64,000 nt of DNA from Cercis canadensis (taxonomy: Eukaryota; Streptophyta; Magnoliopsida; Fabales; Fabaceae): contig QAOA01003602.1 of assembly GCA_003255065.1 (NCBI GenBank), positions 1-64,000 of the forward strand, read 5' to 3'. Under the pieces are notes generated by a model, which had not been told where the DNA came from, made no database searches, and saw only the letters and a list, made by a program, of their open reading frames with translations. Made by a program: the position numbers and the translations under genes. Shown in pieces: positions 51,353-62,304 of the stretch. Position 1 is the stretch's first letter. The number at the start of each line of letters is the position of its first letter.

Positions 51353-52210
51353 CAGTTTCCTGGTGAGTCACTATATCTGGTCTGAGACCCTGGTTCGGTT
51401 CGTCCCTGTTTCTGACTTAGATATTTTTCTCGTTTTTCCCTGTATCTGTGACGGGACAGTTTCCTGGTGAGTCACTATATTTGGATTGGGACCCTGTTTC
51501 GGTTCATCCCTGTTACTGACTCAGATATTTTTCTGGTGAATCACTGTTTCTGGGACGGGACAGTTTCCTGTTGAGCATTATATCTGGTTTGAGACCTTGT
51601 TTCGGTTCATCCTTGTTTCTGACTTGGATATTTTTCTTTTTTTTCCCTGTATCTGTGACGGGACAGTTTCCTGGTGAGTCACTATATCTGGATTTGACCA
51701 TGTTTCGGTTCATCCCTGTTACTGACTCAGAAAGTTTTTTGGTGAATCACTGTTTCTGGGACGGGACAGTTTCCAGGTGAGTCACTATATCTGGTCTGAG
51801 ACCTTGTTTCGGATCATCTCTGTTTCTGACTTGGATATTTTTCTTGTTTTTCCCTGAATCTATGACGGGATAGTTTCCTGTTGAGTCACTACATGTGGTC
51901 CAGGACCTTGTTTCGGTTCATCCCTATTTCTGACTCGGATATTTTTCACTGTTTCCCTTTATCTGGGACTGGACAGTTTCCTGGTGAGTCACTACATCTG
52001 GTCTAGGAAGTTGTTTCGGTTCATCCCTTTTTTCTGAGTCGGATATTTTTCTTGTTTTTCCCTGTATCTGTGACGGAACAGTTTCCTGGTGAGTCACTAT
52101 ATCTGGATTGGGACCATGTTTCGGTTCATCCCTGTTACTGACTCAGAAATTTTTCTGGTGAATTACTGTTTCTGGGACGGGACAGTTTCCTGGTGAGTCA
52201 CTATATCTGG
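51353..52210 (+). repeat. 1873-bp satellite unit, copy 2 (start)
   Basis: Matches 49480 onward, including TTGAGCATTATATCTGG near 51571 and CTGGATTTGACCATG. It lacks the internal four-monomer duplication of copy 1. From 52211 it continues into the 2081-bp units. Confidence 0.8.
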
Positions 52211-54291
52211 TCTGAGACCTTGTTTCGGTTCATCTCTGTTTCTGACTTGGATATTTTTCTTTTTTTTCCCTGAATCTGTGACGGGATAGTTTCCTAGTGT
52301 GTCACTACATCTGGTCTAGGACCTTGTTTCGGTTCATCCCTGTTTCTGACTCGGATAAATTTCACGTGTTTCCCTTTATCTGGGACTGGACAGTTTCCGG
52401 GCGAGTCACTATATCTGCACCGGGACCCTGTTTTGGTTCATCCTTGTTTCTGACTCAGATATTGTTCAGGTGAATCACTTTTTCTGGGACGAGACAGTTT
52501 CCTGGTGAGTCACTATATCTGCTCTGAGACCTTGTTTCGGTTCATCCCTGTTTCTTACTCAGATATTTTCCTTGTTTTTCCCTGTATCTGTGACGGGACA
52601 GTTTGCTGGTGAGTCACTACATCTGGTCTAGGAACTTGTTTCGGTTCATCTCTTTTTTCTGACTCGGATATATTTCTCGTGTTTCCCTATATCTGGGAAT
52701 GGACAGTTTCCTGGTGAGTCACTATATCTGGACCGGGACCCTGTTTCGGTTCATCCCTGTTACTGACTCAGATATATTTGTTGTGGATCACTATTTCTGG
52801 GACGGGACAGTTTCCTGATGAGTCACTATATCTAGTCTGAAACCCTGTTTCGGTTCTTCCCTATTTCTGACTTTGTTATTTTTCTTCTGTTTCGCTGTAT
52901 CTGGGACGGGATAGTTTCCTGTTGAGTCACTACATCTGGTCCAGGACCCTGTTTCGGTTCATCCCTGTTTCTGACTCAGATATTTTTGTCGTGTTTCCCT
53001 GTATCTGGGATTGCACAGTTTCCTGGTGAATAACTATATTTTGTCTGATACCCTGTTTCGGTTCATCCCTGCTTCTGACTCGGTTATTTTTCTTATGTTT
53101 CGCTGTATCCGGGACGGGATAGTTTCCTGGTGAGTCACTATATCTGGTCCGGGACACTGTTTCGGTTCATCCCTGTTACTGACTTAGATATTTTTCTGGT
53201 GAATCAATGTTTCTGGGTCGGGACAGTTTCCTAGTGAGTCTCTATATCTGGTGTGAGACACTGTTTCGGTTAATCCCTGTTTCTGACTTGGTAATTTTTC
53301 TTGTTTTTCCCTGTATCTGTGACGGGACAGTTTCCTGGTGAGTCACTATATCTGGATTGGGACCCTGTTTCGGTTCATCCCTGTTACTGACTCAGATATT
53401 TTTCTGGTGAATCACTATTTATGGGACGGCACAGTTTCCTAGTTAGTCACTATATCTGGTCTAAGACCTTGTTTCGGTTCATCCCTGTTTCTGACGCGGT
53501 TATTTTTCTTGTGTTTCGCTTTATCTGGGACGGGATAGTTTCCTGGTGAGTCACTACATCTGGTCCAGGATCCTGTTTCGGTTCATCCCTGTTTCTGACT
53601 CAGATATTTTTCTCTTGTTTCCCTGTATCTGGAATTGGACAGTTTCCTGGTGAATAACTATATTTTGTCTGACACCCTGTTTCGGTTCATCCCTGCTTCT
53701 GACTCGGTTATTTTTCTTGTGTTTCGCTGTATCCGGGACGGGATAGTTTCTTGGTGAGTCACTATATCTGGTCCGGGACTCTGTTTCGGTTCATCCCTGT
53801 TACTGACTTAGATATTTTTCAGGTGAATCACTGTTTCTGGGACGGGACAGTTTCCTGGTGAGTCACTATATCTGGTCTGATACCCTGTTTCGGTTCATCC
53901 CTGTTTCTGACTTAGATATTTTTCTCGTTTTTCCCTGTATCTGTGACGGGATAGTTTCCTGGTGAGTCACTATATTTGGATTGGGACCCTGTTTCGGTTC
54001 ATCCCTGTTACTGATTCAGATATTTTTCTGGTGAATCACTGTTTCTGGGATGGGACAGTTTCCTAGTGAGTCACTATATCTGGTCTGAGACCCTGTTTCG
54101 GTTCATCCCTGTTTCTGACTTAGATATTTTTCTCGTTTTTCCCTGTATCTATGACGGGACAGTTTCCTGGTGAGTCACTATATTTGGATTGGGACCCTGT
54201 TTCGGTTCATCCCTGTTACTGACTCAGATATTTTTCTGGTGAATCACTGTTTCTGGGACGGGACAGTTTCCTGGTGAGTCACTATATCTGG
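52211..54291 (+). repeat. 20-monomer (2081-bp) HOR unit 1
   Basis: Starting at TCTGAGACCTTG in the monomer with CCCTGAATCTGTGACGGG, the next 2081 bp repeat directly afterwards. Marks in order are TCGGATAAATTTCACG, TATCTGCACCGGG, TATCTGCTCTGAGA (52520), CAGTTTGCTGG (52601), ATATATTTGTTGTGG, TTTTTGTCGTG, ATTTATGGGACGG and GACGCGGTTATTTTTC. Confidence 0.87.
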
Positions 54292-56372
54292 TCTGAGACC
54301 TTGTTTCGGTTCATCTCTGTTTCTGACTTGGATATTTTTCTTTTTTTTCCCTGAATCTGTGACGGGATAGTTTCCTGGTGTGTCACTACATCTGGTCTAG
54401 GACCTTGTTTCGGTTCATCCCTGTTTCTGACTCGGATAATTTTCACGTGTTTCCCTTTATCTGGGACTGGACAGTTTCCGGGCGAGTCTCTATATCTGCA
54501 CCGGGACCCTGTTTTGGTTCATCCCTGTTTCTGACTCAGATATTGTTCAGGTGAATCAGTTTTTCTGGGACGAGACAGTTTCCTGGTGAGTCACTATATC
54601 TGCTCTGAGACCTTGTTTCGGTTCATCCCTGTTTCTTACTCAGATATTTTCCTTGTTTTTCCCTGTATCTGTGACGGGACAATTTGCTGGTGAGTCACTA
54701 CATCTTGTCTAGGAACTTGTTTCGGTTCATCTCTTTTTTCTGACTCGGATATTTTTCTCGTGTTTCCCTATATCTGGGAATGGACAGTTTCCTGGTGAGT
54801 CACTATATCTGGACCGGGACCCTGTTTCGGTTCATCCCTGTTACTGACTCAGATATATTTGTTGTGGATCACTATTTCTGGGACGGGACAGTTTCCTGAT
54901 GAGTCACTATATCTAGTCTGAAACCCTGTTTTGGTTCGTCCCTATTTCTGACTTTGTTATTTTTCTTCTGTTTCGCTGTATCTGGGACGGGATAGTTTCC
55001 TGTTGAGTCACTACATCTGGTCCAGGACCCTGTTTCGGTTCATCCCTGTTTCTGACTCAGATATTTTTCTCGTGTTTCCCTGTATTTGGGATTGGACAGT
55101 TTCCTGGTGAATAACTATATTTTGTCTGATACCCTGTTTCGGTTCATCCCTGCTTCTGACTCTGTTATTTTTCTTATGTTTCGCTGTATCCGGGACGGGA
55201 TAGTTTCCTGGTGAGTCACTATATCTGGTCCGGGACACTATTTCGGTTCATCCCTGTTACTGACTTAGATATTTTTCTGGTGAATCACTGTTTCTGGGTC
55301 GGGACAGTTTCCTAGTGAGTCTCTATATCTGGTGTGAGACACTGTTTCGGTTAATCCCTGTTTCTGACTTGGTAACTTTTCTTGTTTTTCCCTGTATCTG
55401 TGACGGGACAGTTTCCTGGTGAGTCACTATATCTGGATTGGGACCCTGTTTCGGTTCATCCCTGTTACTGACTCAGATATTTTTCTGGTGAATCACTATT
55501 TATGGGACGGCACAGTTTCCTAGTTAGTCACTATATCTAGTCTGAGACCTTGTTTCGATTCATCCCTGATTCTGACGCGGTTATTTTTCTTGTGTTTCGC
55601 TTTATCTGGGACGGGATAGTTTCCTGGTGAGTCACTACATCTGGTCCAGGATCCTGTTTCGGTTCATCCCTGTTTCTGACTCAGATATTTTTCTCGTGTT
55701 TCCCTGTATCTGGAATTGGACAGTTTCCTGGTGAATAACTATATTTTGTCTGACACCCTGTTTCGGTTCATCCCTGCTTCTGACTCGGTTATTTTTCTTG
55801 TGTTTCGCTGTATCCGGGACGGGATAGTTTCTTGGTGAGTCACTATATCTGGTCCGGGACTCTGTTTCGGTTCATCCCTGTTACTGACTCAAATATTTTT
55901 CGGGTGAATCACTGTTTCTGGGACGGGACAGTTTCCTGGTGAGTCACTATATCTGGTCTGATACCCTATTTCGGTTAATCCCTGTTTCTGACTTGGTAAC
56001 TTTTCTCGTTTTTCCCTGTATCTGTGAGGGGACAGTTTCCTGGTGAGTCACTATATTTGGATTGGGACCCTGTTTCGGTTCATCCCTGTTACTGACTCAG
56101 ATATTTTTCTGGTGAATCACTGTTTCTGGGACGGGACAGTTTCCTGGTGAGTCACTATATCTGGTCTGAGACCCTGTTTCGGTTCATCCCTGTTTCTGAC
56201 TTAGATATTTTTCTCGTTTTTCCCTATATCTATGACGGGACAGTTTCCTGGTGAGTCACTATATTTGGATTGGGAACCTGTTTCGGTTCATCCCTGTTAC
56301 TGACTCAGATATTTTTCTGGTGAATCACTGTTTCTGGGACAGGACAGTTTCCTGGTGAGTCACTATATCTGG
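54292..56372 (+). repeat. 20-monomer (2081-bp) HOR unit 2
   Basis: Every mark of unit 1 recurs 2081 bp later, for example AATTTGCTGG at 54681 and TATCTGCTCTGAGA near 54600. A third, more diverged unit begins near 56373 and is interrupted by the LTR at 56825. Confidence 0.87.
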
Positions 56373-56819
56373 TCTAAGACCTTGTTTCGGTTCATCTCTA
56401 TTTTTGACTTGGATATTTTTCTTGTTTTTCCCTGAATCTGTGCCGGGATAGTTTCCTGGTGAGTCACTACATCTGGTCCAGGACCTTGTTTCGGTTCATC
56501 CCTGTTTCTGACTTGGATATTTTTCACGTGTTTCCATTTATTTGGGACTGGACAGTTTCATGGCGAGTCACTATATCTGGACCGGGACCCTGTTTTGGTT
56601 CATCCCTGTTTCTGACTCGGTTATTTTTCTCGTGTTTTCCTGTATCTGGGACTGGACAGTTTCCTGGTGAATCACTATATCTGGACTGGCACCCTGTTTC
56701 GGTTCATCCTTGTTACTGACTCAGATATTGTTCTGGTGAATCACTTTTTCTGGGACTAGACAGTTTCCTGGTGAGTCACTATATCTGCTCTGAGATCTTG
56801 TTTCGGTTCATCCCTATTT

Positions 56820-56824
56820 CTGAC
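56820..56824. repeat. Target-site duplication, left
   Basis: CTGAC directly before the TGATGAG terminus. It is part of the satellite sub-unit TTTCTGACTC. Confidence 0.88.
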
Positions 56825-56954
56825 TGATGAGCTGCCGAGGCTCCTCAAATTACTTAAAGTTTAAGGTCGGTTCCTAAGCTATTTGCAGCAAAGGGCAGCC
56901 CTAAGTCGAACCTAAGGATTGTTCTATTTGGTGAATCATATTGAGAAGCATATA

Positions 56955-57135
56955 AACAGGGGGGTTGTGTTTATTTATGTGATTAACAAAATTTAATTGA
57001 AAGTGGTAAAGTTTAAGAGAAAGCAACCAATCCAAGTCTTAACTAATTCTGATTTTGATCCATCCTTGATTTCCAAGGATCCATTTAATTATTAACCATG
57101 TTCTTGGCCTTTAAAACATATCAAGAAGCCTCTTA
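56955..57135. repeat. 181-bp direct repeat in the LTR, left copy
   Basis: Runs from AACAGGGGGGTTGTG to CAAGAAGCCTCTTA and abuts the N at 57136. The same 181 bases follow the N with two differences (TTTATTTATG against TTTGTTTATG, and TTTTGATCC against TTTTGTTCC). The pattern equals that at 7585-7879 and is read as an unmerged contig overlap, possibly between two haplotypes or two closely related copies. Confidence 0.85.
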
Positions 57136-57136
57136 N

Positions 57137-57317
57137 AACAGGGGGGTTGTGTTTGTTTATGTGATTAACAAAATTTAATTGAAAGTGGTAAAGTTTAAGA
57201 GAAAGCAACCAATCCAAGTCTTAACTAATTCTGATTTTGTTCCATCCTTGATTTCCAAGGATCCATTTAATTATTAACCATGTTCTTGGCCTTTAAAACA
57301 TATCAAGAAGCCTCTTA
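57137..57317. repeat. 181-bp direct repeat in the LTR, right copy
   Basis: The second copy of the overlap, continuing into ATGTTCTATGGATG. Only one of the two is expected in the real element. Confidence 0.85.
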
Positions 57318-58435
57318 ATGTTCTATGGATGTCTACTGGTTAAGCAACCAGAATTCGGTTCAACAAGGGACTAAATGAATTAAGCAAACATTCAAGTCCA
57401 GTTTAACCTAAGTCCTGAATCCAGCCAAGGTAATTAATCCGTCCAAGCTTAGAACCATTAATTAACCATACAATCCTCTTTTATCACATGCAAACAGAAT
57501 ATGAACACATGAATAATCCAATCCGAATTAAGCAATTCAAACAGAATATTTCAGAGGATTGAAAGAACTTGATTAACAACTAAAATGAATAACAACAACA
57601 CATAATCTCAAAACCAATAATCAGAAATGCCAAAACCTGGATTGATATGATGAATTAGCCCTCCATGAACAAGAAGAGTTGAGTTCTTACAAAAATATCT
57701 AAGAGAAAACTTAAGGACTAAGGAAGGAGTAAAAGCTGTCTAAAAATATCTAATGACTTGATTCTGAATTTCGGCTGCCCCCTCTTGCTGATATAGACCT
57801 CCAAAATTACATGCACACCCAAATTGCCCTTAGGGCACACTTGTTCCCATGGGCCTTAGCTTCAATTGGGCTTTGGTTTGGGCCCATTTGGACTTGTCAT
57901 GAGGAAGTTAGGCCCATTTAAGTGGCAAAAGGTGTCTGGAACCGCCAGCTAACTTGCACAGCAAATAAGACCATATTCAACATAAAATATGGTGAACCGG
58001 TCTTCATATCAATTGAAGCTCTATCTGTTAGCTTTCCAATGGTACCAGTTTCAGGTCCATATGACATCCACAACTCAAGTTATGACCCAAATACTGCATG
58101 TAGGTCAGGATCCTGTGACAGCATGTCTTCTCTGGATTCCAGGCTGCATATGACCTTCTGAACGTCCGAATTAGCTTTGGAGCCCTGAAAGAAAGTTGTA
58201 GACAATTCTTTCAGCTTTCCTAAAAAGTATGAATCGGAATTTTTAGACATGCAGAACTCAAGATATGCACGAAACACAGAGACAACATATAATGCTAAGT
58301 ATTGCTGGAAATTGCAATTAGGCACAATTGGATCCAAAGTCATGAAATGAGGTCTAAGTCTATGCAATTCAGCCCAAAAGAGGATTAAAAGACTAAGTAT
58401 GAGGGATAACTATTGTATAAAAAGTGTGTTCATCA

Positions 58436-58440
58436 CTGAC
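58436..58440. repeat. Target-site duplication, right
   Basis: CTGAC directly after the CATCA terminus, followed at once by TCAGATATTTTTC of the satellite. The perfect 5-bp copy indicates that no rearrangement has followed at this junction. Confidence 0.88.
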
Positions 58441-58993
58441 TCAGATATTTTTCTTGTTTTTCCCTGTATCTGTGATGTGACAGTTTCCTGGTGAGTCACT
58501 ACATCTGGTCTAGGAACTTGTTTCGGTTCATCCCTTTTTCTGACTCGGATATTTTTCTCGTGTTTCCCTGTATCTGGGAATGGACAGTTTCCTGATGAGT
58601 CACTATATCTGGACCGGGACCCATTTTCGGTTCATCCCTGTTACTGACTCAGATATTTTTCTTGTGAATCACTGTTTCTGGGATGGGACAGTTTCCTGGT
58701 GAGTCACTATATCTGGTCTAAGACCCTGTTTCGGTTCATCCCTGTTTCTGACTTAGATATTTTTCTTGTTTTTCCATGTATATATGACGGGACAGTTTCC
58801 TGGTGAGTCACTACATCTGGTCCAGGACCCTGTTTCATTTTATCCCTGTTTCTAACTCAGATATTTTTCTGCTGAATCACTGTTTCTGGGACGGGACAGC
58901 TTCCTGGTGAGTCACTACATCTGGTCCAGGACCTTTTTTCGGTTCATCCCTGTTTCTGACTCAAATCTTTTTCTCGTGTTTCCCTGTATTTGG

Positions 58994-59800
58994 GATGGGA
59001 TAGTTTCTTAGTGAGTCACTATATCTGGTCTGAGACCCTATTTCAGTTAATCCCTGTTTTTCTTGTGTTTTGCTGTATCAGGGACGGGATAGTTTCTTTG
59101 TGGGTCACTATATCTGGTCCGGGACCTTGTTTCGGTTCATCCCTGTTACTAACTCAGATATTTTTCAGGTGAATCACTGTTTCTGGGTCAGGACAGTTTC
59201 CTGGTGAGTCATTATATCTGGTCTGAGACCCTGTTTCGGATCATCCCATTTTCTGACTTAGATATTTTTCTTGTTTTTCCATGTATCTGTGACGGGACAG
59301 TTTCCTGGTGAGTCACTACACCTGGTCTAGGAACTTGTTTCGGTTCATCCTTTTTTCTGACTCGGACATTTTTCTCTTGTTTCCCTCTATTTGGGAATGG
59401 ACAGTTTCCTGGTGAGTCACTATATCTGGACCGGGACCCTGTTTCGGTTCATCCCTGTTACTGACTCATATATTTTTCTTGTGGATCACTGTTTCTGGGA
59501 CGGGACAGCTTCCTTGTGAGTCACTACATCTGGTCCAGGACCATGTTTTGGTTCATCCCTGTTTCTGACTCAGATATTTTTCTCGTGTTTCCCTATATCT
59601 AGGATTGGGCAGTTTCCTGGTGAGTAACTATATTTGGTCTGATACCCTGTTTCGGTTCATCCCTGCTTCTGACTCGGTTATTTTTCTTGTGTTTTGCTGT
59701 ATCAGGGACGGGATAGTTTCCTGGGAAGTCACTATATCTGGTCCGGGACCTTGTTTCGGTTCATCCCTGTTAGTAACTCAGATAATTTTCTGGTGAATCA
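58994..59800 (+). repeat. ~3.3-kb-spaced satellite duplication, copy 1
   Basis: Matches 62305 onward at a constant offset of 3311 bp. Both copies carry a monomer shortened by about 16 bp that reads CCCTGTTTTTCTTGTG (near 59055), then GTGGGTCACTATATC and ACTACACCTGGTCTAGG (59316). Left of 58994 the offset is 3415 bp, one monomer more. Confidence 0.83.
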
Positions 59801-61856
59801 CTGTTTCTGGATCAGGACAGTTTCCTAGTGAGTGACTATATCTGGTCTGAGACCCTGTTTCGGTTCATCCTTGTTTCTTATTCAAATATTTTTCTTGTTT
59901 TTCCCTGTATCTGTGACGAGACAGTTTCCTGGTGAGTCACTACATCTGGTCTAGGAACTTTTTCGGTTCATCCCTTTTTTTGACTAGGATATTTCTCTCG
60001 TGTTTCCCTGTATCTGGGAATGGACAGTTTCCTGGTGAGTCACTATATCTAGACCGGGACCCTGTTTCGGTTCATCCCTGTTTCTGACTTGGATATTTTT
60101 CTCGTGTTTTCCTGTATCTGAGACTAGACAGTTTCCTGGTGAATCACTATATCTGGACCGGGACCCTGTTTCGGTTTATCCCTGTTACTGACTCAGATAT
60201 TTCTCTTGTGGATCACTATTTCTGGTATGGGACAGTTTCCTGGTGAGTCACTATATCTTGTCTGAGACCCTATTTATATTCATCCCTTTTTCTGACTCAG
60301 ATATTTTTCTTGTTTTTCCCTTTATCTGTGACGGGACAGTTTCCTGGTGAGTCATTACAACTGGTCCAGGACCCTGTTTCGGTTCATCCCTATTTCTGAC
60401 TCGGATATTTTTCTTGTGTTTCCCTGTATCTGGGTCTGGACAATTTCTTGGTGAGTCACTATATCTGGACCGGGATCCTGTTTCGGTTCATCTTTGTTTT
60501 TGACTCGGTTATTTTTCTTGTGCTTCCCTGTAAATGTGACGGGACAGTTTCTTGGTGAGTCACTACATCTGGTCCAAAACCTTGTTTCGGTTCATCCCTA
60601 TTTCTGACTCAGATATTTTTCTCGTGTTTCCCTATATCTGGGATTGGATAGTTTCCTGGTGAGTCACTATATTTGGTCTGATACCCTGTTTCGGTTCATC
60701 CCTGCTTCTGACTAGGTTATTTTTCTTATGTTTCGCTGTATCTGGGAGGGGATAGTTTCTTAGTGAGTCACTATATCTGATCCGGGACCCTGTTTCGGTT
60801 CATCCCTGTTACTGACTCAGATATTTTTCTGGTGAATCACTGTTTCTGGGACGGGACAGTTTCCTGGTGAGTCACTATATATGGACTGGGACCCTGTTTC
60901 GGTTCATCCCTGGTACTGACTCAGATATTTTTCTTGTGGATCACTGTTTCTGGAACGGGACAGCTTCCTGGTGAGTCACTACATCTAGTCCAGGACCCTG
61001 TTTTGGTTCATCCCTGTTTCTGACTAAGATATTTTTCTCGTGTTTCCCTATATCTAGGATTGGACAGTTTCCTGGTGAGTCACTATATTTGGTCTGATAC
61101 CCTGTTTCGGTTCATCCCTGCTTCTAACTCGGTTATTTTTCTTGTGTTTTGCTGTATCAACGACGGGATAGTTTCTTGGTGAGTCACTATATCTGGTCCG
61201 GGACCTTGTTTCGGTTCATCCCTGTTACTAACTGAGATATTTTTCTGGTGAATCACTGTTTCTGGGTCTGGACAGGTTCCTGGTGAGTCACTATATCTGG
61301 TCTGAGACCCTGTTTCGATTCATCCCTGTTTCTGACTTAGATATTTTTCTTGTTTTTCCACGTATCTGTGATGGGACAGTTTCCTGGTGAGTCACTACAT
61401 ATGGTCCAGGACCCTCTTTCATTTTATCCCTGTTTCCGACTCAAATATTTTTCTGGTGAATCACTGTTTCTGGGACGGGACAGCTTCCTGGTGAGTCACT
61501 ACAACTGGTCCTGGACCTTGTTTTGGTTAATCCCTATTTCTGACTCAGATATTTTTCTCGTGTTTCCCTGTATCAGGGATTGGATAGTTTCCTGGTGAGT
61601 CACTATATTTGGTCTGATACTTTGTTTCGGTTCATCCCTGCTTCTGACTAGGTTATTTTTCTTGTGTTTCGCTGTATCTGGGACGGGATAGTTTCCTGGC
61701 GAGTCATTATATCTGATCCGGGACTTTGTTTTGGTTTATCCCTGTTTCTGACTCGGATATTTTTCTCGTGTTTCCCTGTATCTGGGACTGGACAGTTTCC
61801 TAGTGAGTCACTATATCTGGACCGGGACCTTGTTTCGGTTCACCCTGTTACTGACT

Positions 61857-62064
61857 CAGATATTTTTCTTGTGGATCACTATTTCGGGAACAGGACAGTT
61901 TTTTGGGGAGTCACTATATCTGGTCTGAGACCCTGTTTTGGTTCATCTCTGTTACTAACTCAGATATTTTTCTTGTGGATCACTATTTCGGGAACAGGAC
62001 AGTTTTTTGGGGAGTCACTATATCTGGTCTGAGACCCTGTTTTGGTTCATCTCTATTACTAACT
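61857..62064 (+). repeat. Very recent single-monomer tandem duplication
   Basis: Two adjacent monomers are almost identical. Both contain ATTTCGGGAACAGGACAG (61881 and 61985, exactly 104 bp apart) and TTTTTTGGGGAGTCAC. Adjacent monomers elsewhere differ clearly, so this is a fresh copy of one unit. Confidence 0.85.
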
Positions 62065-62304
62065 CAGATATTTTTCTGGTGAATTACTGTTTCTGGGTCA
62101 GGACAGTTTCCTGGTGAGTCACTATATCTGGTCTAAAACCCTGTTTCGGTTCATCCCTGTTTCTGACTTAGATATTTTTCTTGTTTTTCCACGTATCTAT
62201 GACGGGACAGTTTCCTGGTAAGTCACTACATCTGGTCCAGGACCCTGTTTCATTTTATCCCTGTTTCTGACTCAGATAATTTTCTCGTGTTTCCCTATAT
62301 CTGG

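Larger units (their letters stand above)
1..56819 (+). repeat. 104-bp satellite array, left arm
   Basis: The whole stretch is built from a 104-bp unit repeated head-to-tail. In nearly every copy one can see CTGGTGAGTCACTATATCTG, then CTGTTTCGGTTCATCCCTG, then GATATTTTTC, then GGGACGGGACA. I saw no copy in inverted orientation. Two main monomer types recur. One has GTTTCTGACTCGG followed by a TTTCCCTGTATCTG segment. The other has GTTACTGACTCAG followed by GGTGAATCACTGTTTCTG. Neighbouring monomers differ clearly, while monomers several units apart can be nearly identical, which is the mark of higher-order repeat structure. No gene, tRNA or rRNA is present. The array is interrupted by N runs and by the small anomalies listed separately. 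The likely setting is plant centromeric or pericentromeric heterochromatin; that location is inferred from structure only. Confidence 0.97.
41827..56819 (+). repeat. Satellite domain with 14- to 20-monomer HOR units
   Basis: A monomer with TATCTGCTCTGAGA recurs at 44341, 45865, 47425, 51065, 52520, 54601 and 56786. Intervals are 1524, 1560, 3640, 1455, 2081 and 2185 bp. All are within one base of whole multiples of 104 except the first, which is 36 bp short of fifteen monomers. A CTAGTCTGAAACCC monomer gives intervals of 1560, 1351, 3744 and 2081 bp. The domain is thus one HOR family with variable unit length. It carries no foreign sequence up to the LTR. Confidence 0.85.
56825..58435 (-). 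mobile_element. Solo LTR of a retrotransposon
   Basis: The only non-satellite island in the window. It begins TGATGAGCTGCC and ends GTGTTCATCA, so the termini are TG...CA within a perfect 6-bp inverted repeat TGATGA/TCATCA. Both sides are flanked by the same 5 bp, CTGAC, taken from the satellite motif. These are the classic marks of an LTR retrotransposon, and the lack of any gag-pol, primer-binding site or second LTR makes it a solo LTR. Its recorded length is 1611 bp. After removing a 182-base assembly duplication it would be about 1429 bp. Minus-strand orientation is a weak inference from a TATA-like CTATATCAG (complement of 57788-57797) and a long downstream region resembling an LTR leader. 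Ty3/gypsy origin is likely by general appearance; the family was not identified. Confidence 0.88.

Noticed and set aside
57922-58161. A 79-residue plus-strand open frame in the LTR
   Set aside because: It overlaps the opposite-strand frame, has no recognisable domain, and is inside non-coding LTR sequence.
58080-58367. A 95-residue minus-strand open frame in the LTR
   Set aside because: It lies wholly inside a solo LTR, matches no retroelement protein that I recognise, and open frames of this length are expected by chance.
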